From NCBI RefSeq assembly GCF_001427125.1, contig NZ_LMGK01000012.1, forward strand, positions 303,430 through 367,429: a stretch of 64,000 nt of DNA, in the 5' to 3' direction. This document shows positions 18,791 through 27,985 of the stretch, piece after piece. This stretch comes from Pseudomonas sp. Root562 (GTDB taxonomy: Bacteria; Pseudomonadota; Gammaproteobacteria; Pseudomonadales; Pseudomonadaceae). The translations under genes and the position numbers were made by a program. The notes under the pieces are model-generated. The model worked only from the letters and a program-made list of their open reading frames with translations. It had not been told where the DNA came from and searched no databases. Every line of letters starts with the position of its first letter. The stretch's first letter is position 1.

Positions 18791-19248
18791 TAAGGGTGAT
18801 CCCACATTTGGATTTCAATAATGTTTCGATCAGGATCTCGTACATATACAAATGTACAGACCCCCACTCCTTCAACTTCTTGGCGCACCAAATTACCAAG
18901 CATCCAGCCCCCTTCGCGTATTACTTTTGCGCAAATTTCATCCATATTCGTCACCTCGAAAGCGAGGTGCGTCAGTCCCTTCGAGTTGGCATAGGCGATT
19001 TCTCGCTCTAGATTTTCCTGATACTGGAATATTTCCAATGTTGGCCCTTCCGGGCCAAAACCCGGGAATCTCAAATGCACACCTTCAAGGCGCGCATTTT
19101 CGACCCCTGTTCCTCCGGAGACGCCCGGTCCTGAGAGAAACCTGACTGGCCCGACCTGATCGCAATCAAAGACTTCGGAATAGAATCTGGCGAGTTTTTT
19201 CCAATCCGAAGCGATCAGGTTGGTGTGACTGTATTTGACGGTATTCAT
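18790..19248 (-). CDS. VOC-family metalloenzyme (glyoxalase/epimerase-like)
   Basis: 152-residue vicinal oxygen chelate protein with two beta-alpha-beta-beta-beta repeats. The full metal set of the glyoxalase I/epimerase group is present: His8 (KYSHTNL), Glu72 (TLEIFQY), His94 (LTHLAFEV) and Glu145 (NIIEIQMW). It is therefore probably active rather than a binding protein. Members do isomerisation, epimerisation, ring cleavage or antibiotic inactivation, so it may be pathway enzyme or self-protection. Start at ATG 19248; an in-frame GTG at 19266, four bases after the halogenase stop, is a possible alternative adding six residues. Confidence 0.86.
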   Translation of the reverse strand: MNTVKYSHTNLIASDWKKLARFYSEVFDCDQVGPVRFLSGPGVSGGTGVENARLEGVHLRFPGFGPEGPTLEIFQYQENLEREIAYANSKGLTHLAFEVTNMDEICAKVIREGGWMLGNLVRQEVEGVGVCTFVYVRDPDRNIIEIQMWDHP

Positions 19249-19269
19249 GATCAGACACCGGCTCACTTA

Positions 19270-20019
19270 TCAGTCACGGAAGACAAAAGTCTCATGTTCA
19301 ACATGCCGATCACGGTCGCGTGCACGCTCCCAAGTAGTGTTTAGAATTATCCGTTGAACATCCTTGGTCAAAGGCTTGACGCGGTGCAGCGTAGTATCGG
19401 CCTTGAGCAAATAAACATCGCCGGTTATATGAAAGTATGAATCGATAGAATTTTCGACCAGCAGATTTTCGACGCGAGGGTTCTTTTTGTCCCAGTTGGT
19501 GTGCGGGACACACTCGAGTAAACCACCGCATTCGATACTTGGTGCCTCAACGATCCAAATAATCGTGTAGGGGTAATCACCCCAATGCCAACCGTGAGTA
19601 TCACCAGACTTGTGCTGACTGTTGATAATGTAGTTGTCCCACTTCCACGGTGTCGGAATGACTTCTTCCTTGACAATATTGCCAATCAGACTCATGAGGT
19701 ACTGCGACTTATAAGCTAGCGGAATGTATCTGCCAAACTCTTCAATATTGTCCCGCGAAACATTGCTCAAATAGCGCGGCGTATTGCCGGTGGACTCGAT
19801 AAGAAAATCCCGGCGTTTCGCATGATGGGCCATCAAGTATTTGACATCGACCATAATCGCATCACGGACCAGTGGATCGATCAGGTGATTGATCTTCAAG
19901 TAGCCATCCCGGGCAAATCGATGTTGTTCCCAGAAGAAGTCGCGGGTTTCATAGGGATTGCTATTGAGAATTTCCAAATGCGCCTGATCGGCACTTACCA
20001 CACCCATATTTACTGTCAT
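19270..20019 (-). CDS. BesD/HalD-family Fe(II)/2-oxoglutarate amino acid halogenase
   Basis: 249-residue member of the small radical halogenase family that chlorinates free amino acids at unactivated carbons. His145-Trp146-Gly147 replaces the HxD of hydroxylases, leaving a site for chloride; the second iron His is His212, 67 residues later, the same spacing as His137/His204 of S. cattleya BesD. Arg223 fits 2-oxoglutarate binding. With a constant +8 offset, His142, Asp148, Asn227, Thr229 and Arg82 match BesD substrate-pocket residues as I remember them; Asp128 stands for Glu120 and Phe247 for Trp239. Retained acidic residues favour a basic amino acid such as lysine or ornithine. First gene of the operon; AAGGA ribosome site before ATG 20019. 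Confidence 0.88.
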   Translation of the reverse strand: MTVNMGVVSADQAHLEILNSNPYETRDFFWEQHRFARDGYLKINHLIDPLVRDAIMVDVKYLMAHHAKRRDFLIESTGNTPRYLSNVSRDNIEEFGRYIPLAYKSQYLMSLIGNIVKEEVIPTPWKWDNYIINSQHKSGDTHGWHWGDYPYTIIWIVEAPSIECGGLLECVPHTNWDKKNPRVENLLVENSIDSYFHITGDVYLLKADTTLHRVKPLTKDVQRIILNTTWERARDRDRHVEHETFVFRD

Positions 20020-20312
20020 GACCCATTCCTTATCGGCTTATCAGAAAGAAAACAATTTGCTGCAGCGCTAGCGATCCTATCCAGCTTTGCAACGCTGATA
20101 TATGCAAGTAAAGGAACTACAGTCATTCGCCAAACGAAGCAATCAAGTACGTTTGTACACACTTCGTATTACTATCATTGGCACGAGCGTTTCGTAACTG
20201 CTTTGGCAATATCTAGAGATATATCCAAACGTTTCAATGGCGCAGACCGCTCTTCCTCGCATCTACGCTGGCTAAACCGCAGGTAGCGGTTTGTGAGCAA
20301 CCAAGGAACACC
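20020..20312. promoter_or_regulatory. Divergent control region, halogenase operon / yifB
   Basis: 293 bases between divergent genes, AT-richer toward the operon side. Two short palindromes stand out: GTACGTTTGTAC at 20147-20158 and ATATCTAGAGATAT at 20209-20222. Either could be an operator, for example for the LysR protein at 12755. No reliable -35/-10 pair could be fixed. Confidence 0.45.
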
Positions 20313-21806
20313 ATGTCCCTCTCCATCGTCCACAGTCGCGCCCAGATTGGCGTGGAAGCCCCCGCTGTCACAGTCGAAGTCCATCTGGCCAATGGCTTGC
20401 CCTCCCTGACCATGGTCGGGCTGCCCGAGGCGGCGGTGAAGGAGAGCAAGGATCGGGTGCGCAGCGCGATCATCAATTCCGGGCTGCAGTTTCCGGCGCG
20501 GCGGATCACCTTGAATCTGGCTCCGGCGGATCTGCCCAAGGATGGCGGGCGGTTTGATCTGGCGATTGCTTTGGGGATTCTGTCGGCGAGTGTGCAGGTG
20601 CCATGTCTGACACTGGACGAGGTGGAATGCTTGGGCGAGTTGGCGTTGTCAGGAGCGGTACGGCCGGTACGCGGCGTGCTGCCGGCAGCACTGGCGGCGC
20701 GCAAGGCTGGTCGTGCGCTGGTGGTACCGCGAGCGAATGCCGAGGAGGCGTGTCTGGCCTCGGGGTTGAAGGTCTACGCCGTGGATCATTTGCTGGAAGC
20801 GGTGGCGCATTTCAACGGGCATACGCCGGTTGAGCCGTATGTGTCTGACGGGTTGATGCATGCCAGCAAGCCTTATCCCGACTTGAATGAAGTGCAGGGG
20901 CAACTGGCTGCCAAACGGGCATTGCTGATTGCTGCTGCGGGGGCGCATAACCTGTTGTTCAACGGGCCTCCGGGAACCGGTAAAACATTGTTGGCCAGCC
21001 GGTTGCCGGGGCTGCTGCCACCCCTGGCCGAGAGCGAGGCTTTGGAGGTGGCGGCAATTCAGTCAGTTGCCAGTGGCGCGCCGCTGACTCATTGGCCGCA
21101 GCGCCCATTCCGTCAACCGCACCACTCGGCATCGGGGCCAGCCTTGGTTGGTGGCAGCTCGAAACCGCAACCCGGCGAAATAACCCTGGCCCACCACGGC
21201 GTGCTTTTTCTGGACGAACTGCCGGAATTTGATCGCAAGGTATTGGAGGTATTACGCGAGCCGCTGGAGTCCGGGCATATCGTCATTGCCCGGGCCAAGG
21301 ATCGCGTACGTTTTCCGGCACGCTTCCAGTTGGTAGCGGCGATGAATCCGTGCCCCTGCGGATATCTTGGCGAGCCGAGCGGCAAGTGTTCGTGCACGCC
21401 GGACATGGTGCAGCGCTATCGCAACAAGTTGTCAGGACCGCTGCTCGACCGAATCGATCTACACCTGACGGTGGCGCGTGAAGCGACGGCGTTGAACCCG
21501 CAGGTGAAGCCTGGAGAAGACAGTGCCAGCGCCGCTGCTTTGGTGGCAGAGGCTCGAGAACGACAGCAGAAACGCCAGGGTTGTGCCAACGCGTTTCTCG
21601 ATCTGCCGGGGCTGAAGCGACACTGCCAGTTATCCACAGCTGATGAGAAATGGCTGGAGTCAGCCTGTGAACGGCTGACATTGTCGCTGCGTTCGGCGCA
21701 TCGTTTACTCAAGGTCGCCCGGACACTGGCCGACCTTGAGCAAGTCGATACCATCAAACGTGAGCACCTTGCCGAAGCGCTGCAATACCGGCCAGCGACG
21801 CCTTAA
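20313..21806 (+). CDS. yifB: YifB/ComM-family Mg chelatase-like AAA ATPase
   Basis: 497 residues. An N-terminal Lon-protease-like fold (about 1-165) is followed by the AAA+ core with Walker A GPPGTGKT (about residues 218-225) and Walker B VLFLDELPEF, then a C-terminal Mg chelatase subdomain with Cys-containing CPCGYLGEP. ComM homologues are hexameric helicases promoting branch migration during natural transformation. AAGGAA precedes the ATG. It ends with a 4-base overlap with the convergent DUF4432 gene. Confidence 0.95.
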   Translation: MSLSIVHSRAQIGVEAPAVTVEVHLANGLPSLTMVGLPEAAVKESKDRVRSAIINSGLQFPARRITLNLAPADLPKDGGRFDLAIALGILSASVQVPCLTLDEVECLGELALSGAVRPVRGVLPAALAARKAGRALVVPRANAEEACLASGLKVYAVDHLLEAVAHFNGHTPVEPYVSDGLMHASKPYPDLNEVQGQLAAKRALLIAAAGAHNLLFNGPPGTGKTLLASRLPGLLPPLAESEALEVAAIQSVASGAPLTHWPQRPFRQPHHSASGPALVGGSSKPQPGEITLAHHGVLFLDELPEFDRKVLEVLREPLESGHIVIARAKDRVRFPARFQLVAAMNPCPCGYLGEPSGKCSCTPDMVQRYRNKLSGPLLDRIDLHLTVAREATALNPQVKPGEDSASAAALVAEARERQQKRQGCANAFLDLPGLKRHCQLSTADEKWLESACERLTLSLRSAHRLLKVARTLADLEQVDTIKREHLAEALQYRPATP

Positions 21807-23017
21807 TGTTCGGTCAGGTCAACCAGCGGTGTCTGCCGCAATTCGGTTTCTCTCCCGGCCTGAATCTCGGTCACACGCTTCAAGGCGTTATCCACAGCGT
21901 CTTTGTCCGCGAGCAGGCTGTAGCTGATCTGAAACTGTTTGTGTTCCTTCGATGCAATGGTAGGCACCAGATTTAGCGGTCGCTGATAGCGACGGCTGTA
22001 GGAAAAACTGGTACCCGGTTCAAGGCCGGTGACATAGCCCTGCCCTTGGGTATCGGTGTTTTTCCACAGGGAAAATACGGGCAACTGCTGGGTATTGAAG
22101 CCAACGGAAACACCGAGGCTTCCAGCCTGGTTGTGCAAAACAGTCAGGGTTTCGCCTTTGGCGTCAGCATAGGGCACGACGTTATAGACGGTTTCGTCGT
22201 AATCCTTGGTCGGCCCGCGATATGTATTCCAGTCCGCCAAATCGCCCTTGGCCTTGTCGTTGAAGGGCGAAACCTGTTTAACCGGCGCGGCAAAACGTGC
22301 GCCCTGTTCAAGGAACGGCCTACTGAAGTTGCTGTGGTAAAGCGTCTGGTATTCCTTTGGGTAATCGCCGTTGTTGGTCAGCGTATCGTTGAGTACGAAA
22401 CGCACGCTGCCGGGCTGGGTGACCAGTTCAGTGACAACCGAAAAGTCGACTTTCTTGAAGGCCTGCTCTTTCAGCTCGCCGCGAAGGCTGATGGCGTAGG
22501 GTGGTTTTTCGTCGATGTGCAGCGTGACGGTACTGGCCGGGATGTTGGCAGCGCGACCGTGCAACGTCAGCAGCTCACCATTGTCCATGCCGGGATGGCC
22601 GACCCATTCGTAACCGCAGCGGGTCACCAGTTCATTGAAGCCTTCCAGCCAGCCCAGACCACCGCGCCCGCTGAGTTCGATGAAGGCCGGATTGACCACG
22701 TCCTTGACGGGCGAATCCCAACCCATGCGCACGTTGCCAACAGAGGCGTGCAGGACATTCATGCCCCGGGTCGGCACCACCGAGAGTTTCATTGTGCCGT
22801 TATCGATATCAACGATGCTGACACCTTCCTGCCGCCCACCGTGCAACGTGCGCAGGCTCACGGAAAAGGGTTTATCGATTTTCACGCCAAGCTGCTCACT
22901 GGTGATGGTCCAGTTTTGCGCGGGCTTGTCAGCATCGAGAAGGACGTAATCCCAGGCCATGGCGTGGGTAGCAGCGGACAGCGCGCCGAGGGCGACGGCA
23001 AGTTTGAGCGGGGACAT
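21803..23017 (-). CDS. Exported aldose 1-epimerase-like protein (DUF4432)
   Basis: 404 residues with a signal peptide (about 1-21, ending AMA). The body has the galactose-mutarotase-like beta-sandwich pattern of DUF4432: VVPTRGMNVLHASVG, GRGGLGWLEGFNELVTRCG, ELLTLHGRAANIP and EPGTSFSYSRRY. The His in TLHGR and a downstream Glu are candidate catalytic residues by family analogy. Probably periplasmic sugar binding or epimerisation; substrate unknown. Convergent with yifB. Confidence 0.87.
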   Translation of the reverse strand: MSPLKLAVALGALSAATHAMAWDYVLLDADKPAQNWTITSEQLGVKIDKPFSVSLRTLHGGRQEGVSIVDIDNGTMKLSVVPTRGMNVLHASVGNVRMGWDSPVKDVVNPAFIELSGRGGLGWLEGFNELVTRCGYEWVGHPGMDNGELLTLHGRAANIPASTVTLHIDEKPPYAISLRGELKEQAFKKVDFSVVTELVTQPGSVRFVLNDTLTNNGDYPKEYQTLYHSNFSRPFLEQGARFAAPVKQVSPFNDKAKGDLADWNTYRGPTKDYDETVYNVVPYADAKGETLTVLHNQAGSLGVSVGFNTQQLPVFSLWKNTDTQGQGYVTGLEPGTSFSYSRRYQRPLNLVPTIASKEHKQFQISYSLLADKDAVDNALKRVTEIQAGRETELRQTPLVDLTEH

Positions 23018-23212
23018 GGCAGCAGCCTTTATTGGAGTTGTGCCATTTTTATAGCGCTGCGGAAACGTTTCAGCAAGTAAGAAAAACAGGTTTGACGCTG
23101 CGATAACTCAACAATCGACACTGATGCCTTCGCGAGCAGGCCCTCACCCTATCCTGTGTAATACGGACGGTGTGAGGGCGAGTTCGCACGCAAAGCCTAT
23201 GTCAGCAACGCC

Positions 23213-25189
23213 TCACCGAAACCGATCAACCTCGGAACGCAGATCCGCCGCCAGTTTCTCCAGCTCTTTGGCGGTCACTGCCAGATTGGCCACCACTCCA
23301 CGCTGTTCACTGTTGGCCAACGCAATGCTCTGCAAATTGCTGCTGAGCAAGGTCGCGGTGCTGCTCTGCTCTTGGGTCGCCGTGGTGATCGCAGCGAATT
23401 GCTGGCCGGCCGAGCGACTTTGTTCGTCGATGCGCGCCAATGCCGTAGCGACGTTGGCGTTACGCGACAAGCCTTCCTGCATCAGCACGTTGCCCTGCTC
23501 CATGGTGCTGATGGCATTGCCGGTTTCCTGCTGGATGCTCTGGATCATGCCGGAGATTTCGTCAGTCGCCTGGCGGGTACGGGATGCCAGGTTACGGACT
23601 TCGTCAGCCACCACCGCAAAGCCACGACCCTGCTCGCCGGCGCGGGCGGCTTCGATCGCCGCGTTCAGCGCCAGCAGGTTGGTCTGTTCGGCAATCGAGG
23701 TAATCACGCCGACGATGCCGCCGATTTCCTGGGAGCGCTGACCCAGGGTGTTGATCACCGTTGCAGTGCTGTTCAACGCCCCGGCGATTTGCTCCAGAGA
23801 CGAGGACGCTTCATCCATCGACGTTCGACCGATTTGCGTCTGTTGCGCATTTTCCTGAGCCAGACGCTGGGTGTTGCCCATGTTGTCGGCGATGTTCAGG
23901 GACGTGGCGCTGAATTCTTCGACGGCACCGGCCATGCTGGTGATCTCGCCCGACTGCTGCTCCATGCCTTCGTAGGCACCACCGGACAGCCCCGAGAGCG
24001 CCTGGGCGCGACTGTTGACCTCTACCGAAGCCTTGCGGATGTGCTCGACCATCGTCGACAGCGCCTGGCTCATTTGGTTGAAGGCGCGGGCCAGTTGACC
24101 GATCTCGTCGTTGCTCGACACGTTCAAGCGCACGCTCAAATCACCGGCACCCAATGCTTCGGCCTGACGCACCAGATCACCCAACGGCGCGAGTTTGCTG
24201 CGCAATAACCAGACCGCCGAACCCACCGCAATCAGCATCGCCAGCAAACTGCCGATTGCCAACTGAATACCGACGCTCCAGGTCACGGCGCTGATTTCGG
24301 TTTTCGGCATGCTCGCCACCACCGACCACGGCCCCCCCTCGAACGGCACGGCGATGCTGTAGAAGTCTTCGGTCTTGTCGCTCCAGAACTCGCCTTTACC
24401 CGGGGTTTTCGCCAGCGCATTGATGGCCGGGACAGCCTGGTCCAGGGCTTCTACACCGGCAATCGGCACCAGCCATTTGTTTTGCTCATCCAGCAGCGCC
24501 AGCGAACCGGTCTGGCCGATGCGGAAGCGCTTGAGGTTTTCGAACTGGGCCTTCTGCGCATCGGTGTAATCAAAACCTACGTACAACACCGCGAACACCT
24601 TGCCGCTGCTGTCACGCAGCGGCGTGTACTGCGACATGTAAAAACGTTCAAAAAGCAGGGATCGACCGACGAAGCTCTGCCCCGCCATCAATCGAGCATA
24701 GGCCGGGTTCGCATGATCGAGCACCGTACCGATGGCGCGGCTGCCGTCCTGCTTGGTGACGTTGGTGCTGACGCGAATGAATTCTTCGCCGCTGCGCACG
24801 AACACCGTGGCCACACCCGCGGTCATCTGCTTGAACTCATCAACTTCCTTGAAGTTGTTGTTGAGCACTTCGCTTCCCAGGTGCAGGCCCGGCGTCTGCG
24901 TGCCCGCCACATTCACCGGTTCATCCGGGTGCACGGTAAGGCCCGCGCTGAAGCGCTTCTCGAACAGCCCTGCCAGGCGTTGGGTGCTTTCGCGCAATGT
25001 GCCGTGGAAAGTACTCAACTGATCGGCCAGCAATCGGGCCTCACTGGCCAAGTGCTCTTCGCGGGTCGCCAGGTTGGCCGTGTCCAGCGAACGCAGGGCG
25101 AACAAAGTACTGCCGGTGATGACAATGGCCAGTATCACGGCAAGCGCGAGACCAAGCTGTGAGGCGATCCGGGCACGAGGTTGAGACAT
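23213..25189 (-). CDS. Methyl-accepting chemotaxis protein with Cache sensor
   Basis: 658 residues. First membrane helix about 10-32, periplasmic double-Cache-like region about 35-310 (with [30 protein letters not shown] and [20 protein letters not shown]), second membrane helix about 315-335, HAMP about 336-390, then the coiled-coil signalling domain with the highly conserved hairpin tip [32 protein letters not shown] shown by its core [14 protein letters not shown] 25189 (MSQPRARIA) precedes the first helix. The ligand is not predictable here. Confidence 0.93.
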   Translation of the reverse strand: MSQPRARIASQLGLALAVILAIVITGSTLFALRSLDTANLATREEHLASEARLLADQLSTFHGTLRESTQRLAGLFEKRFSAGLTVHPDEPVNVAGTQTPGLHLGSEVLNNNFKEVDEFKQMTAGVATVFVRSGEEFIRVSTNVTKQDGSRAIGTVLDHANPAYARLMAGQSFVGRSLLFERFYMSQYTPLRDSSGKVFAVLYVGFDYTDAQKAQFENLKRFRIGQTGSLALLDEQNKWLVPIAGVEALDQAVPAINALAKTPGKGEFWSDKTEDFYSIAVPFEGGPWSVVASMPKTEISAVTWSVGIQLAIGSLLAMLIAVGSAVWLLRSKLAPLGDLVRQAEALGAGDLSVRLNVSSNDEIGQLARAFNQMSQALSTMVEHIRKASVEVNSRAQALSGLSGGAYEGMEQQSGEITSMAGAVEEFSATSLNIADNMGNTQRLAQENAQQTQIGRTSMDEASSSLEQIAGALNSTATVINTLGQRSQEIGGIVGVITSIAEQTNLLALNAAIEAARAGEQGRGFAVVADEVRNLASRTRQATDEISGMIQSIQQETGNAISTMEQGNVLMQEGLSRNANVATALARIDEQSRSAGQQFAAITTATQEQSSTATLLSSNLQSIALANSEQRGVVANLAVTAKELEKLAADLRSEVDRFR

Positions 25190-25371
25190 GACAGCTCCTG
25201 GCCGAGCGACTGGATCATCCCGACCCCAATGCTCAGCAACATTTCTAATAATGGACAATATGTCGAACCTGCACGAAGGTCCTAACATGCAGATTTTCGG
25301 CGGCAAATCGAGATACTTGAGTAATTCGCCGGGATATAGCTTAAAGCCATCATCCAGGCAGCTCTATCGAT

Positions 25372-26292
25372 TCAGCTCAATCGGTGGACATCCGGCAATT
25401 CCATGGCTCGTACTTCGCTCTGCAGGAAGTCGCCAAGACGGCGCAAACGTTCGCCTCCCGGGCGTGTTTTCGGCCAGACAAGGTAATAATGCTCACCGCT
25501 GGCGACGGCCGTCGGCCACGGCAGACTCAACCGCCCCTGGGCGACATCTTCCGCCACCATCAGCAGATCCCCCATGGAAACACCGTATCCTCGAGCGGCG
25601 GCGATCATGCCCAACTCCAGCGTGTCGAAGACCTGCCCACCCTTGAGCGACACTTGATCAGTCAAGCCCATATGCTCCAGCCAATTGCGCCAGTCGCGCC
25701 GATCGGGCGTTGGATGTAAGAGTTCGGCACTGGCCAGACGCGCTACGTCCCAGGGTTGATCCTTCAGAAGATTCGGTGCGCCCACAGGAATGAGTTCTTC
25801 AGGGAACAGGAAACTTGCCTCCCAGTCCGGAGGAAAGTTCCCGTTGCTGAGGATGACAGCGCAGTCGAACGGTTCATGGTTGAAATCTACCGAATCTACG
25901 TCCATCCAGGCACTGGTCAATTGCACTTCATTACCCGGTTGCAGGTGCCGAAATCGACTGAGCCGCGCCAGCAGCCAGCGCATGGTCAGGGTCGACGGCG
26001 CCTTCATGCGCAGGATGTCATCTTCGGCGCGCAGGGTATTGCAGGCTCGCTCAAGTGCTGTGAAGCCCTCGCGTATGCCCGGCAGGATCAGTCGCGCCGA
26101 TTCGGTCAGTTGCAGGTTGCGGCCACTGCGATGAAACAAGCGGCAGGCAAAATGCTCTTCGAGCGTACGAATATGCCGGCTGACTGCGCTTTGGGTAATC
26201 GACAGCTCTTCGGCTGCGCGGGTAAACGAACTGTGCCGCGCCGCCGCTTCGAATGCGCGCAGGGCATACAAGGGAGGAAGACGACGTGACAT
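25372..26292 (-). CDS. LysR-family regulator, GcvA-like
   Basis: 306 residues. The helix-turn-helix AAEELSITQSAVSRHIRTLE lies near residues 26-45 and is preceded by LPPLYALRAFEAAARHSSFTRA, the GcvA/AmpR-type N-terminus. A LysR effector domain follows. ATG 26292 (MSRRLPPLYAL) is the family start. It diverges from the MATE efflux gene, which is the natural regulatory target; same pairing as PA5293-PA5294. Confidence 0.92.
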   Translation of the reverse strand: MSRRLPPLYALRAFEAAARHSSFTRAAEELSITQSAVSRHIRTLEEHFACRLFHRSGRNLQLTESARLILPGIREGFTALERACNTLRAEDDILRMKAPSTLTMRWLLARLSRFRHLQPGNEVQLTSAWMDVDSVDFNHEPFDCAVILSNGNFPPDWEASFLFPEELIPVGAPNLLKDQPWDVARLASAELLHPTPDRRDWRNWLEHMGLTDQVSLKGGQVFDTLELGMIAAARGYGVSMGDLLMVAEDVAQGRLSLPWPTAVASGEHYYLVWPKTRPGGERLRRLGDFLQSEVRAMELPDVHRLS

Positions 26293-26444
26293 TGGGAATG
26301 CTCCTACAGCGGGACTTGGCCACCCTAGCAGAAACTCTGCAGCATGAGTTTGAATCATGCCATCCATCCTTTTTATCCCTTTGTGCAAACCCCGTGAAGC
26401 GCCGAGAATCGGTGCTTTCCTCTTCACGTTGATGATCGAGCCTG

Positions 26445-27848
26445 ATGACCATGCAGCATCCAGCACGTACTGAACTCTGGGCCATCCTGCGGCTGGCGGG
26501 GCCGTTGATTGCCTCGCAGTTGGCGCACATGCTGATGGTGCTCACCGACACCTTGATGATGGCCCGCCTGAGTCCCGAGGCGCTGGCCGGTGGCGGGCTG
26601 GGTGCGGCGACGTATTCGTTCGTGTCGATTTTCTGCATTGGCGTGATCGCGGCGGTCGGCACACTGGTGGCGATCCGTCAGGGCGCGGGCGACATTCTTG
26701 GCGCGGCCCGACTGACCCAGGCCGGAGTGTGGTTGGCCTGGCTGATGGCGCTGGGCGCCGGGTTACTGCTGTGGAACCTCAAACCGGTGTTGCTGCTGTT
26801 CGGCCAGACCGAAAGCAACGTACAAGCGGCGGGGCAATTTCTGATCTTTTTGCCGTTCGCCCTGCCCGGTTATCTGAGTTTCATGGCCTTGCGCGGCTTC
26901 ACCAGCGCCATCGGCCGCGCGACACCGGTGATGGTTATCAGCCTGGGCGGCACGGTGGCCAACTTCCTGCTCAACTACGCGTTGATCACCGGCATGTTCG
27001 GCCTGCCGAAACTCGGTTTGATGGGCATCGGCCTGGTCACCGCGATTGTCGCCAACCTCATGGCCCTGGCGCTGGCATGGCACATTCGCCGGCATCCTGC
27101 GTACGAGGCGTATCCGCTGCGCCAGGGGTTGCTGCGGCTCAACCGACAGTATCTGAAGGAACTGTGGCGACTGGGTCTGCCGATTGGCGGCACCTATGCA
27201 GTGGAAGTCGGACTGTTTGCGTTCGCGGCGTTGTGCATGGGCACCATGGGCAGCACGCAACTGGCGGCGCACCAGATTGCCCTGCAAATCGTCTCGGTGG
27301 CGTTCATGGTCCCGGCGGGCATTTCCTACGCCATCACCATGCGCATCGGTCAGCATTACGGCGCCGGGCAATTGCTCGATGCGCGACTGGCCGGCCGGGT
27401 CGGCATCGCCTTCGGTGCGGCGGCGATGCTGTGTTTCGCAATGGTCTTCTGGCTGCTGCCGAATCAGTTGATCGGCCTGTTCCTGGACCACAACGACCCG
27501 GCGTTCCGTGAAGTCATCAATCTGGCCGTGAGCCTCTTGGCGGTAGCGGCGTGGTTCGAGCTGTTCGACGGCACGCAAACCATTGCCATGGGCTGCATTC
27601 GCGGGCTCAAGGATGCCAAGACCACGTTCCTGGTCGGCCTGGGATGCTATTGGCTGATCGGCGCACCGGCCGCATGGTGGATGGCGTTCCATTTGAACTG
27701 GGGGCCGACGGGCGTCTGGTGGGGCCTGGCGCTGGGACTGGCTTGCGCGGCGGTCAGTTTGACGCTGGCGTTTGAGTGGAAGATGAAGCGGATGATTCGG
27801 CGGGAGCCAACACTTGAGGAAGGTTTCCGGATGGCTCAACCTGACTGA
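26445..27848 (+). CDS. MATE-family multidrug efflux transporter
   Basis: 467 residues with twelve membrane helices in two six-helix halves. NorM-type signature residues are visible in LIASQLAHMLMVLTDTLMMARL at the N-terminus and GTYAVEVGLFAFAALCMGTMGS in the second half. Sodium- or proton-driven drug export at the inner membrane is expected. Start at ATG 26445; ATG 26451 is a close alternative. Divergent from the LysR gene. Confidence 0.92.
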   Translation: MTMQHPARTELWAILRLAGPLIASQLAHMLMVLTDTLMMARLSPEALAGGGLGAATYSFVSIFCIGVIAAVGTLVAIRQGAGDILGAARLTQAGVWLAWLMALGAGLLLWNLKPVLLLFGQTESNVQAAGQFLIFLPFALPGYLSFMALRGFTSAIGRATPVMVISLGGTVANFLLNYALITGMFGLPKLGLMGIGLVTAIVANLMALALAWHIRRHPAYEAYPLRQGLLRLNRQYLKELWRLGLPIGGTYAVEVGLFAFAALCMGTMGSTQLAAHQIALQIVSVAFMVPAGISYAITMRIGQHYGAGQLLDARLAGRVGIAFGAAAMLCFAMVFWLLPNQLIGLFLDHNDPAFREVINLAVSLLAVAAWFELFDGTQTIAMGCIRGLKDAKTTFLVGLGCYWLIGAPAAWWMAFHLNWGPTGVWWGLALGLACAAVSLTLAFEWKMKRMIRREPTLEEGFRMAQPD

Positions 27849-27863
27849 AATCCCCGGGGATTG

Positions 27864-27958
27864 TGTGGCGAGGGCGCTTGCTCCCGCTCGGCTGCGCAGC
27901 TGTCGCAAAGCTTTTGGGGTCGCTGCGCGACCCAGCGGGAGCAAGCTCCCTCGCCACC
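27864..27958. repeat. Paired REP element
   Basis: Inverted REP pair, with one base change in the left arm (GAGGGCGC for GAGGGAGC), between MATE and the EAL gene. Confidence 0.88.
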
Positions 27959-27985
27959 CAAAGCGCGTTCCTGCAAGCGTTACGG

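Noticed and set aside
19270..20019. Reading the first operon gene as an ordinary phytanoyl-CoA/proline-type hydroxylase
   Set aside because: Gly in place of the metal-binding Asp in HxD and exact BesD spacing argue for halogenation.
12700..20312. Prophage or integrative element
   Set aside because: No integrase, phage, transposase or tRNA gene and no flanking direct repeats found by eye.
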